DNA of 22,145 nt from CAYOKT01 sp964404605 (GTDB lineage: Bacteria; Electryoneota; Electryoneia; Electryoneales; Electryoneaceae), in assembly GCA_964404605.1 (NCBI GenBank), contig CAYOKT010000047.1, forward strand, positions 1 through 22,145, in the 5' to 3' direction. Of the stretch, positions 1 through 8,400 are shown piece by piece (position 1 is the stretch's first letter; each line of letters begins with the position of its first letter). The notes under the pieces are model-generated. The model saw nothing but the letters and a program-made list of their open reading frames with translations. It ran no database searches and was not told the origin of the DNA. The translations under genes were made by a program, and so were the position numbers.

Positions 1-587
1 GCGAGGCCTGCGCCGATCATGATCGAGTACGCGAGGAGGTAGTTCAGCAGGGCGCGCCAGGCGGTCATCCCCTGCACCTCGGCGAGGCATTTCACCCCGA
101 TGATGACCGGCGCAACGAGGAAAAGGAACAGCCAGACAGGGGTGAGCAGCACGATCACGATCACCATCGCCCAGGAAAGAACACCAAGGTCCGTCCGCGC
201 GGAGGTGAAAGCATCCCCCCCGAACAGCAGGACGAGGAGCAGGGTCAACGCGCCGATCCAGAGCATCGGGATCCCGCCGAAGGCGACGGCCTGCCTGATC
301 CGGCCCGGCGACGCCCCGCCGCCGAGCCAACGCCCCGTCCAGTGGAGCAGACCGCCCATCAGGTAGACCCAGAACACGCCGAACGGCGGCCCGCCCGCCA
401 CGATGATCAACACGATCCAACCGGTCGCCAGCGTTTCTCCCCAGCGATCATCCACCGCGGAAACCAGGAGCAGGGCGACCCCGAGCAGCGCCGCGAGGAG
501 CAGCATCTCCCGCCGGGAATCCCTCTCCAGCGCCGCGCGCATCGTCCCGCGCGGGTGCAGCCAGATGCTCAGCAGCGATCGTACCAT
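1..587 (-). CDS. Yip1-family integral membrane protein, 3' end beyond window
   Basis: The reverse strand is open without a stop from the ATG at 585-587 to the window edge, giving 195 codons. A strong ribosome site (GGGAGGGGG) lies just upstream of the start. The product begins MVRSLLSIWLHPRGTMRAAL, a leader of the 'xWLxPRxTxR' kind usual in bacterial Yip1 (PF04893) proteins. At least four hydrophobic membrane segments follow, at about residues 29-45, 57-78, 100-123 and 138-165, with Gly/Pro-rich turns such as AGGPPFGVFW. A fifth segment seems to start at the edge. Yip1-domain proteins are polytopic membrane proteins of poorly known bacterial function. The family call rests on topology and motif resemblance, not on a search. 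The gene is divergent from the TonB-domain gene at 963. Confidence 0.72.
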   Translation of the reverse strand, partial: MVRSLLSIWLHPRGTMRAALERDSRREMLLLAALLGVALLLVSAVDDRWGETLATGWIVLIIVAGGPPFGVFWVYLMGGLLHWTGRWLGGGASPGRIRQAVAFGGIPMLWIGALTLLLVLLFGGDAFTSARTDLGVLSWAMVIVIVLLTPVWLFLFLVAPVIIGVKCLAEVQGMTAWRALLNYLLAYSIMIGAGL

Positions 588-962
588 TCCCCCTCCCTGT
601 TGACCGACCGGCCGCCGATAAGCGGCCATACCCCGCTGAAACTCCCTCCGCGAATGTACTCTCGATGCGCCCCCATCTCCCACAACGCCGCGCCGTGATG
701 GTATCAAGAAGCGATGGCAACGGACTCCACCCCGTCCGGGAAATCATCGATCCATGCCACTCGCACCCGACGCGTGGTGAAGTAGCATCCCGCTACTCGC
801 TCCGGTTGCATAAGGTTGCTTCGCGCACCTTTCCATGACGGTGCCGGTTCTTGTAGACTGCCTCTATCTCTTGGAATATCACGAGTTTGTGTTACGTTTT
901 ACGGATTGGCATGCGCCTTGCTGAATAAAATGCCGAAGGCCAACGACGGAAAGGAGCCGAAA
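588..962. other. Divergent intergenic region between the Yip1-like and TonB-domain genes
   Basis: No convincing coding frame is present; open frames here lack a start signal and protein-like composition. Visible structure is minor: a 6-bp hairpin GGCCGC/GCGGCC at 610-627, another AGTAGC/GCTACT at 781-797, and a direct repeat GGTTGC at 804-809 and 814-819, one helical turn apart. Just before the rightward gene, TACGTTTT lies 19 nt downstream of a TTG, loosely like the Bacteroidetes-type -33/-7 arrangement. I would not call a promoter on that alone. Confidence 0.5.
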
Positions 963-1412
963 ATGAGGAAGCTGATGCTGATCGCCGGGCTGTTCGCCCT
1001 GACACTGAGCGGGACCGCATTCGCGGGCCAGAGGGACTATTCAACCGTGAAGAGTTCGGAACTGAAAGACGGTTTCGTCGCCGCGAAGCCGGTGAAGATG
1101 ATCCGTCCGGAACGCGTGTTCTATATGAACGAACGCGAGATCAAGGGCTATGTCACTCTCGAGATGACGGTGAGTGAGAAGGGTGTCGTCGAAAACGCCC
1201 ATGTGCTCTACCGCACCAGCCAGCTCGCGGTGATGAAGGCCGTGGAAGCGGCTGAGAAGTGGAGCTTCGAGCCCGCCACACTCGACGGCGTGCCGGTGAG
1301 GTCAACGGTCACTTACAACCTTCCCTTCGGCCTCGAACTGAACGCTTTTGCCGAAGAGAAGGCGGACAACAAGGTGTTTCTTCAAGACGACCAGCTCGCG
1401 CTGGTGAAGTAG
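963..1412 (+). CDS. Small secreted protein consisting of a TonB C-terminal domain
   Basis: The ATG at 963 has an AAGGAG ribosome site at 951-956 and opens directly into a signal peptide (MRKLMLIAGLFALTLSGTAFA, cleavage likely before GQ), so I reject more upstream starts. The 149-aa product carries one TonB_C-type domain at about residues 55-130: GYVTLEMTVSEKGVVENAHV, then AVEAAEKWSFEPATLDGVPV and a final beta strand ending YNLPFGLE. Classical TonB has an uncleaved inner-membrane anchor, a Pro-rich spanner and this domain (about 240 aa in E. coli). Here anchor and spanner are absent, so the protein is probably soluble in the periplasm. It may assist TonB-dependent transport such as the receptor at 13598-16699, or be a free-standing domain of other use. 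A strong terminator follows 23 bp after the stop codon. Confidence 0.82.
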   Translation: MRKLMLIAGLFALTLSGTAFAGQRDYSTVKSSELKDGFVAAKPVKMIRPERVFYMNEREIKGYVTLEMTVSEKGVVENAHVLYRTSQLAVMKAVEAAEKWSFEPATLDGVPVRSTVTYNLPFGLELNAFAEEKADNKVFLQDDQLALVK

Positions 1413-2224
1413 AACGAGAACCGCCCTCCGCAGTGAGACCGGCGCGCCGTCAAGGGTACGGCGCGCCGGTCTTTGTTGCCACCTCCGGGAAATACCGTTT
1501 CAGGTTCTTGCAGCAAGAGGCGTTCGTCGAGGAAACCCTTATGAAACCCGGGACTGAAGTCTCCGGGCCACCCATCGATGCAGGATTCCATGAAGCAGTA
1601 ACCACCCCAAGGGAAATCGTAGTTCTGATTCCAGGGACCGCCGAACCAAGTGTAGGAGAAATACCCGTCGGGCACATCAGCCGCGAGAGGCTGCGGAAGA
1701 CCGTCATCCTGGGTCTTGACGAAGCCGACGACGAACAGCGAGTCGCCCCACTCCACACCGCCGCCGGGGAGGTCATCCGAGGTGAACAGGTCCTCGAAGT
1801 CCTGGCTCCCGATGCAGGTAGTGTCGAACGGGCCGAAGACGATGTCCCCGAGGGGGCTCACCGGCGAGGCGCCGCGGTCGACCGCACGGCCGTCCGGATA
1901 CATCGCCTCGGCCGCTTCGCTGTAGTCCCACAGGAAGGACTGGTAGGAACCGGGTGTGTTCCACTGGAGCTGCGCATAGAGGATCGAGCACTGCGCGATC
2001 GGCTCGAACACCACGCATATCGTGTCGTCCAGCGACCCGGAACCGAGATAGTACGCCGACGGGCCAATAAAGCGCTGCAGGAAGAACACGTCATCCGTCT
2101 CATCGGTTCCGGCGACGGGGCCGGGGCGGGGATTCATGCGGGGATGAAGCAGGGTGGTCTGAGCAGCGATCACCGGGGCGAGCACGAGCAGGAGAACCGG
2201 GATCGGGAGAAGCCGCTTCCGCAT
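1382..2224 (-). CDS. C-terminally truncated paralogue of the downstream-sorted exported protein (possible pseudogene)
   Basis: The ATG at 2222-2224 has GGGAGG upstream and begins a signal peptide (MRKRLLPIPVLLLVLAPVIAAQ). Residues 20-209 are closely similar in protein and DNA to the N-terminal domain of the gene at 2387-4396, sharing blocks such as AYYLGSGSLDDTICVVF, SPVSPLGDIVFGPF, EDLFTSDDLPGGGVEWGD and YTWFGGPW. Similarity stops near residue 209 (about position 1598). The remaining tail is unrelated, crosses the hairpin terminator at 1436-1472, and ends antisense to the last 31 bp of the TonB-domain gene. The Ig-like, middle and sorting domains of the paralogue are missing. I read it as a tandem duplicate that lost its 3' part. 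It could still make a short secreted protein of about 280 aa. No function is recognised for the shared domain. Confidence 0.6.
   Translation of the reverse strand: MRKRLLPIPVLLLVLAPVIAAQTTLLHPRMNPRPGPVAGTDETDDVFFLQRFIGPSAYYLGSGSLDDTICVVFEPIAQCSILYAQLQWNTPGSYQSFLWDYSEAAEAMYPDGRAVDRGASPVSPLGDIVFGPFDTTCIGSQDFEDLFTSDDLPGGGVEWGDSLFVVGFVKTQDDGLPQPLAADVPDGYFSYTWFGGPWNQNYDFPWGGYCFMESCIDGWPGDFSPGFHKGFLDERLLLQEPETVFPGGGNKDRRAVPLTARRSHCGGRFSFYFTSASWSS
1436..1472. terminator. Strong hairpin terminator between convergent genes
   Basis: A perfect 15-bp inverted repeat, AGACCGGCGCGCCGT and its complement, flanks a 7-nt loop (CAAGGGT at 1451-1457). The rightward side continues into TTTGTT, which fits an intrinsic terminator for the TonB-domain gene ending at 1412. 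It may also stop leftward transcripts, although the T-tract on that side is poor. The truncated leftward frame reads through it. Confidence 0.8.
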
Positions 2225-2285
2225 GGTGCGCCCTCCCGTGTTGAATGGTGCGTCCACCAGCAAACTGCGCGCGTGGGATGCACCA

Positions 2286-2291
2286 TGTCAA
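2286..2291 (-). promoter_or_regulatory. Possible -35 element for the truncated paralogue
   Basis: On the minus strand an exact TTGACA lies 62 bp upstream of the start at 2224. The terminator at 2320-2348 separates this gene from the cluster upstream, so it would need its own promoter. No good -10 hexamer is seen at 16-18 bp, so this is weak. Confidence 0.2.
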
Positions 2292-2310
2292 ACAAGTGCG
2301 AGAGCCGATA

Positions 2311-2348
2311 CAATAACAAACGGCCGGGCCCACGAGGGACCCGGCCGT
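2311..2348 (-). terminator. Intrinsic terminator closing the surface-protein cluster
   Basis: Read leftward, a 9-bp perfect stem (ACGGCCGGG at 2320-2328 pairing with 2340-2348) is extended by CCC/GGG with a bulged A and a short ACGA loop. It is followed on the minus strand by the T-rich stretch TTTGTTATTG (2311-2320). It sits 38 bp after the stop of the gene ending at 2387. Confidence 0.75.
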
Positions 2349-2386
2349 CATCCCTTCTGTGCGGAAGGGGTCGATCGCGGTTCAGG

Positions 2387-4396
2387 TTACTTCAGCAGCA
2401 CCATCTTGCGGGTGGCGTTGAAGGAACCGGAGTTCATGCTGACGAAGTAGACGCCGCTGGACAGCGCATTGCCGTCAAACTCGACGACCTTGCTGCCGGG
2501 AACCATGTAACCGTTGAACAGCGTGGCGACCTCGCGGCCGTTCACGTTGTACACCTTCACCAGCGTCTTGCCCGCCGTCGGCACCGTGAAACGAATGTGC
2601 GTCGTCGGGTTGAACGGGTTCGGGTAGTTCTGGCTCAGGCTGTAGGACAGGGGCAGCACTTCGGTCGCGCCATCCTCGACGCTGGTGATGCCATACCAGT
2701 TGACCAGGTTGTCCATCAGGGTGGTGAACTGGTCGGTCGGAATGTCCATGCCCTCTGAAGTATCGGCAGCGCTCGTGATGTCGAAGGAGAAGAAGGCGAT
2801 CTTCTGGTCGCCGTCTTCTTGACGAATCGCGGCATCCAGACCGAGGTCCACGCCGGAGAAGAAGGCTTCACCGTCGGCTGTCGGGGCCGCGAAGTCCGCC
2901 CAGTCACCGGAGACGAGGCTCGGATAGGTGACGTACGGATCATCGGCGAAGTCGCCGGAGAGGATATCGTCCGCCTCGCCGAAGAACGTGCTGTCCGTCG
3001 GCACCGGGTCGTTCGTACCGCTCTCGATGGCGAAGAAGTCGTAGGCAAAGTCACCCTCGGCGAAGATCGGCTCTTCCGGCTCTCCGTTGGCATAGAAGTA
3101 ATCCATGTCGGAGAAGAGGAAGTTGCCGCCGGCATCGAGGTAAGCCGAATAGGCATCGTCGCCATAGGCGCGGGTCGGCACCGAGGCGGCGCCCCAGCCA
3201 ATGACGAAGACCGTACCGAAGCCGGCATTCACGGTGTACTCGTCGATGCCCTTGTTCTCGCCGGTGTCCCACCACTCGTAGTCGACGCCGGCACCATCGA
3301 GGTAGGTCAGCAGCACGTTCGCGCGATCACTCATGCCGTCATCGACGACGAGCAACGGCGCCTCCGGGTTCTCGAGTTCGACGATGTAGAACCAGAGCTG
3401 GTCGTCGGCGTTCGAGTTCTCGGCGCCTTCATCGTCCACCGCGTGGACATAGTAGGCCACCTGGTCGCCCGCCACGACGCCATAGTCGGAGAGGTCGAAG
3501 CTGGCGGTGAACACGCCGTCCGCATCCGGGTCTTCCATGTCGATCTGGTCGACCTGGTCGCCGTTGACCAGCACGCGCAGGTGGGCGACGTCGGTGGTCC
3601 AGCCGTTGTCATCGGCGACCGGTACATTCACCGTGCACACCTTCTCCGTGTTGATCGTGTTCGGGAGCTGGTTCATCGAGCCGATGATGGGCGGAGCGCC
3701 GGCATAGTAGCTGACCGCGACGCGCATCATCATGTCGATGACGGTGCCGCCGGCGATGTCGCCGGAGTACGCGCCCCACGGATAGTCATAGGTATCCATC
3801 CAGGGACCGCCGAACCAGGTGTAGGTGAAGCGGCGGCCGGAGACATCGTCCGCCAGGGGGTTCGGAGCGCCGTCATCCTGCGTCTTGACGAAGCCGACGA
3901 CGAACATCGAGTCGCCCCATTCCACGCCGCCACCGGGGAGGTCATCCGAGGTGAAGAGATCCTCGAAGTCCTGGCTCGCGGTGCAGGAGTTGTTGAACGG
4001 GCCGAAGACGATGTCGCCCAGGGGGCTCACCGGCGAAGTGCCGCGGTCCACGGAACGACCATCCGGATACATCGCCTCGGCCTCTTCGCTGTAGTCCCAC
4101 ATGAAGGACTGGAAGGAACCCGCGATGTACCACTGGAGCTGTGCATAAAGGATCGAGCACTGCGCGATCGGCTGGAACACGACGCACATCGTGTCTCCCA
4201 GCGACCCGGAACCGAGATAATACTCGGCCGAGCTCGTAAATCGCTGGAGATAGAAGATGTCATCGGTCTGGTCCACCCCGGCAACCGGGCCGGACCGACC
4301 GTTGGTCTGCGGCTCGAGGAATTCGATGTCCGAAGCCCAGACCGTGCCCATGACGAGCAACAGGGCCACCAACAACAAGAACGACTTGCGCAACAT
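2387..4396 (-). CDS. Exported multidomain protein with FlgD/type IX-like C-terminal sorting domain
   Basis: The ATG at 4394-4396 has AGGAGG four bases upstream and opens a signal peptide (MLRKSFLLLVALLLVMGTVWA), giving 669 aa. Visible parts are: an N-terminal domain of unknown type (about 20-235, shared with the truncated copy at 1382-2224); an Ig-like region (about 236-347) containing NVPVADDNGWTTDVAHLRVL; a region (about 348-560) opening LLVVDDGMSDRANVLLTYLD, with YSAYLDAGGNFLFSD, resembling class-I glutamine amidotransferase-like folds found in such surface proteins; and a C-terminal domain (581-669) with QNYPNPFNPTTHIRF, VKVYNVNGREVATL and final RKMVLLK. This last pattern is the FlgD-Ig/type IX-style sorting domain, so the protein is probably surface-exposed or secreted. 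It lies 170 bp after the TPR lipoprotein and ends at a terminator. Substrate and activity are unknown. Confidence 0.85.
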   Translation of the reverse strand: MLRKSFLLLVALLLVMGTVWASDIEFLEPQTNGRSGPVAGVDQTDDIFYLQRFTSSAEYYLGSGSLGDTMCVVFQPIAQCSILYAQLQWYIAGSFQSFMWDYSEEAEAMYPDGRSVDRGTSPVSPLGDIVFGPFNNSCTASQDFEDLFTSDDLPGGGVEWGDSMFVVGFVKTQDDGAPNPLADDVSGRRFTYTWFGGPWMDTYDYPWGAYSGDIAGGTVIDMMMRVAVSYYAGAPPIIGSMNQLPNTINTEKVCTVNVPVADDNGWTTDVAHLRVLVNGDQVDQIDMEDPDADGVFTASFDLSDYGVVAGDQVAYYVHAVDDEGAENSNADDQLWFYIVELENPEAPLLVVDDGMSDRANVLLTYLDGAGVDYEWWDTGENKGIDEYTVNAGFGTVFVIGWGAASVPTRAYGDDAYSAYLDAGGNFLFSDMDYFYANGEPEEPIFAEGDFAYDFFAIESGTNDPVPTDSTFFGEADDILSGDFADDPYVTYPSLVSGDWADFAAPTADGEAFFSGVDLGLDAAIRQEDGDQKIAFFSFDITSAADTSEGMDIPTDQFTTLMDNLVNWYGITSVEDGATEVLPLSYSLSQNYPNPFNPTTHIRFTVPTAGKTLVKVYNVNGREVATLFNGYMVPGSKVVEFDGNALSSGVYFVSMNSGSFNATRKMVLLK

Positions 4397-4566
4397 ACGC
4401 CCTCCTGACTTTAAACAGCTTTCCCCTACTCTCTCTGAACTTCCTGTTTGCATACTGCCTACTCTACTTCAGGACCAAAGATCACTGTTTTCGGCGGAGG
4501 ATGCAAGTGCTCCTCCCCGATTCTTCAACGAAAACCGTTACGCCACCACGGCTCCGGCGCTCCCGA

Positions 4567-5472
4567 TCACAGAGAATCGAGGGCGTCCCTCAGCTCGATC
4601 AGGAATTCTCCGAAATCGGTGGCATACAGGTACTGCACATCGTACTGGTCGCCAAAGACCGGCACAGGGTTCGCGCGGAAAGTAATCGTGGAACCGCCGG
4701 TCTCATAGGAGACCACCTCGCAACTCACGCCGCCGGCGTCAGTTACGCTCGACGGATAGATCAGGTTGGGAGTGGAGAGATGAAGCTCCGCCACACCGGA
4801 AGCGGGCGTATCCGCGAGGATCGTCACCGCAATGGTCTCCGTCGTATTAACAATCTGGGTGGAGCCGGAAATGAAGCCCCCGGTCAGCTCATCGACGACG
4901 AACATGCACTCGGCATACTCCTCGGCGCCGTAGTACGCCTCCGCCTGAATGCGTTTCACCTCCAGGATGCCGAAGTCGTCAATCCAGCGGTGGGCGAACT
5001 CCGGGTCTTTCTCGATGACACTATCCGCCCACGCCACCGCATCGTCGTAAGCGCGATCCCCGAGGTAGGTCGCCGCCTTCCCGGCGGAAGCTTCTACCTT
5101 GAGCGTGGTGTAGTACTCGGGCGTGATAAACTCGTCGGCTACAAGCACCGCGCCCAAGGCGATCACGTTTCCGAGGTTCTGAATCGCGCGCGAGAATTCC
5201 CGCTGCTGGGCGAAGGTGTACCCCATGCCGAGGTACGCCTCGAGGTTGTTCGCCTCGGCGTTCGCCGCATCTGAGAAGTTGGTGAGCGCCTGATCATACT
5301 CACCCTGCGCATAGGCGGTCCACCCGTCGCTGATGAGTCGGTCCACGGTGATCGCCGGACCGGTCGGGATATCCTCGCTTTCGGTTGCACACCCCGCCAG
5401 CAACAGGAGCAACAGCAGTAAGCTGAGAGCCCCCGCCAATGCGCGTTTCGACCACATCTTCCTGCTATGCAT
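4567..5472 (-). CDS. TPR-containing lipoprotein
   Basis: The 301-aa product starts MHSRKMWSKR and has a leucine-run signal sequence ending in a lipobox, LLAGC, with the acylated cysteine at residue 28. Tetratricopeptide-like helices follow at about 45-200: DGWTAYAQGEYDQALTNFSD, AYLGMGYTFAQQREFSRAI and YLGDRAYDDAVAWADSVI. The last 100 residues look beta-rich (TIAVTILADTPASGVAELHL). A second in-frame ATG lies five codons in, but its AGGAAG is too close, so I keep the first. The start is 18 bp after the stop of the 1505-aa gene, so the two are probably co-transcribed. TPR lipoproteins often scaffold outer-membrane complexes; here it could be the periplasmic partner of the receptor or PorV-like barrel. 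That role is inferred. Confidence 0.85.
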   Translation of the reverse strand: MHSRKMWSKRALAGALSLLLLLLLLAGCATESEDIPTGPAITVDRLISDGWTAYAQGEYDQALTNFSDAANAEANNLEAYLGMGYTFAQQREFSRAIQNLGNVIALGAVLVADEFITPEYYTTLKVEASAGKAATYLGDRAYDDAVAWADSVIEKDPEFAHRWIDDFGILEVKRIQAEAYYGAEEYAECMFVVDELTGGFISGSTQIVNTTETIAVTILADTPASGVAELHLSTPNLIYPSSVTDAGGVSCEVVSYETGGSTITFRANPVPVFGDQYDVQYLYATDFGEFLIELRDALDSL

Positions 5473-5490
5473 GGCTTTTTCCCCGGTCCG

Positions 5491-8400
5491 TTACTTCACC
5501 AACACCATTTTCTTCGTCGCATTCCAGCCATCCGCCTGCATCCGGACGAAATAGACACCGGACCCGGCCGGAATCCCCTGTTCGCTCAAACCGTTCCAAG
5601 TCACCTGGTGCCGCCCGAAGCGAAGATGACCATCGAGCAACCTTGCGACTTCACGGCCCAGCAGATCGTAGACGATGAGACTGACCCGGCCGCTGTGAGG
5701 CGTCTGGAAAGCGATCGTCGTGCTCGGGTTGAACGGGTTCGGGTAGTTCTGCCCCAGTGCGTACTCCTGCGGTACCAGCAGCCCGGCGACCGTCTCACCC
5801 TTCGGTCCCGCCTGGACCTGGTAAGTGCCCATGCGCGCCACGGGAACGTGGATGACTCCATTCTCCGGATCCGCGGTGCCGCCGACATACACCCAGCGGC
5901 CGTCCAGCAGGTAGTACACACCGAGTTCGCGTCCGGCGACCTCATCGATGTCGTACTGGATGGTCAACATCGCGGGATCATCGAATTCGAGATCGACCGG
6001 GGCGAGGCGGTACGCCGGGCTGACGGCCTGTCGCTCCCCATTCGCCGGCAGCGCGGCTTTCAACACATCCTCCTGCGCCGCTTCGCTCATCGGGAGCTGA
6101 ACCGCACTCGCCCAGGTATTCTGCCGTACCGCTGTCGCGGGGACATGCAACCGCAGCTTCTCACCCAGTGCCAGGTCACCGCCGGTGCCGCCTTCGAAGC
6201 GGCTCGTGCCGACCACGCGCGTGCTGAAGGTCGCCTCGCCGCCGTTGTCGAAGTATGCTTCCACATGCCAGTAGTAGGTCCCCTGCTCGCTCAGCCAGCC
6301 GCCGCAGAGGTACTGGGTATACTTCGACAGTTCGTTGCTGACCTGGGTGACCTCGAAGTTCTCCTCGTTCGAGAACGCCAGAGCGGTCTCCCCCGTCTCC
6401 GATCCCACTGTGGCATACACATAGGGAATAGGTTCGCCCGCCTTGTTGTAAAGAGGCTTCTCACTTAGCAGGTAGACCTCCATCTTGCGGGCGAAGACCG
6501 GATTGGGGACAACGTAAATGTCGTTGTATTCGGCGGAACCGTCATCGTTGGTCGCGAGGAAATCGCCGCCGCCCACCGCGATCAGGATCCAGGTCGGGAA
6601 ATCGGTGCTGTCGGCGTAGTCGGGACCGAAGGTCCAACCGTCACCGGGGCTCATCGGCACCGAACCCTTCCTCGTCTCGGGATCGAGCTCGAATTCCTGA
6701 ATCGTGTACTGATCCCCGAGGTTTCCGGCCGTGTTAACGGCGCGGATGTTGACTTTGCGGAACTTGATGTTCGTCGAATTCTCCCCGGCGAAGATGTTCA
6801 GGTTGTCATTCACCGGGTCGAGCACCGGGTTCGGGTTGAACGGGTCATACCCGGAGAAGTAGTAGTTGAAGCCCCAGTCCGGACAGGTTCCGTTGTAGGG
6901 CGGGCTGTCCTTCGGCGGGCTGGCCTTCCACTTCCACGCCGTGCCCGACACGCCGCGCTGGCCGATGATGTTGGTGAAAGCGTACAGCCGGTGGTCATCG
7001 CCGTAGGTGGTGTCGATCAGGTTCGCCGTGGCGAAGTCGGTGTAGATATCGAGCAGCGTCTTGTCCCGCAGCCATTCGTCGAACTGGTCCCGCCGCGCGA
7101 TGATCGACTTGTTCACGCCGTCGATTCCCTTGCGGGGCGATTCCGCGATCTCACGGATCATGTCCACTCCGCCGTACTTCTCGTACAAGTACAGGAAGAA
7201 CATGTAGGTATGGACATAATCGGCGCGGCTCTTCAGATCGCTGCCGATGAAGGTGAGGCTGTTGTTGCCGCCGAATCCCTTCGCCTCACCGCCGCCGTAG
7301 AAAGCCGGAGGCGAGTCGACGATGAACTCGGACAGATACGCCATCCCCTTCCGCACCCAGTCATCCTCGAACGGGTCCACCTTGTAGGTGACGTATTCCG
7401 TGAAGACATTGGCCAGCGCCGGCAGACCATGATTGACCTTGCTCGTGTCCGCAAGATCCCACTCCTCATTGCCCTCGTCCCACGTGTAGGCAACCTCGCC
7501 GGGCATGAAACTCTGCGGGTGCGAATCGATGATGATCAGCTCGGCCTGGTTGCTGATGTCGCTGTGGGTCGGACTCGGCAGGTCCGCCGGGTCGAAGTAC
7601 CCGTGCTTCCAGAACGAGGCATTCGAATCGTTCCGGCCGAGGGAATACTCATCGTAGATGTCGGTGAAGAGGATATCGATCCGTTCCGGGATCTTGGAGG
7701 CCTCCTCCCCGGCGAACACATCCACAACCTGGTCGTACACACCGCGGTCGGCATCCTTCGGGGTCTTCTGCTCCCAGTAGGCGATGGCCGAATCGAGTTC
7801 CGCCGGTTTCAACGGCGTGAGGTCCTGGTTGTCTTCGTACGGCGTCCACTGGTCGTTGGCGACATACCAGACCGCGTGATCGCTGATGGAACGGATGGAC
7901 GCATGCACGACGCGGGCAGTGGTTGGGAACGCCTCGTAGCTCTTGATGTAGAAGTCCCGGCCGTAGCCGACGAGCATCTCGACCCCTTCGACATCGTTGG
8001 TGAGGCTGTCCTTGTCTCCGACCTCCAGGAACTCCTCGGAAGCGAGATCGTCCGGGCTGGTGATGAAGCCCGCAGCCATGTCGAGGCTCGGGTGTACCTT
8101 CACATCGTCAGAGAGCTCTGCGAGGGCCGAGACCGCCGCATCCGCGAGCGGGATGACGAGACGGCCGTTCTCCACCGTGATATCCCCTTCGCCCGCCGCC
8201 AGGGAGACTCCCGAGTAGGTCAGTTTGCCGAGATCCACCATGCTGGTGCCGAGAGCCATGTTGGCGCCGACAATGATGAGTCCGTCGTTCGCGTTGTACC
8301 AGACATAGTTCGGCAGCGGGGGATTCAGGTCCGCCGAGTAGGTGACCGCGAGCCCCTCGATCTTCCGGTTGCCGTTCAGCTCGCGCTGCTGGAGGACGCT

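Noticed and set aside
781..797. Hairpin AGTAGC/GCTACT considered as part of a tRNA or small RNA
   Set aside because: No cloverleaf, no T-loop consensus GGTTCGA and no acceptor stem can be formed around it.
1259..4408. Two plus-strand open frames of about 500 codons across the paralogous pair
   Set aside because: They mirror the minus-strand genes; both show the same reverse-complement composition where the paralogues are similar, so the similarity comes from the real genes.
4498..4518. Inverted repeat GGAGGA/TCCTCC between the TPR lipoprotein and the 669-aa gene as a terminator
   Set aside because: Only six base pairs with a nine-base loop and no T-tract on either strand.
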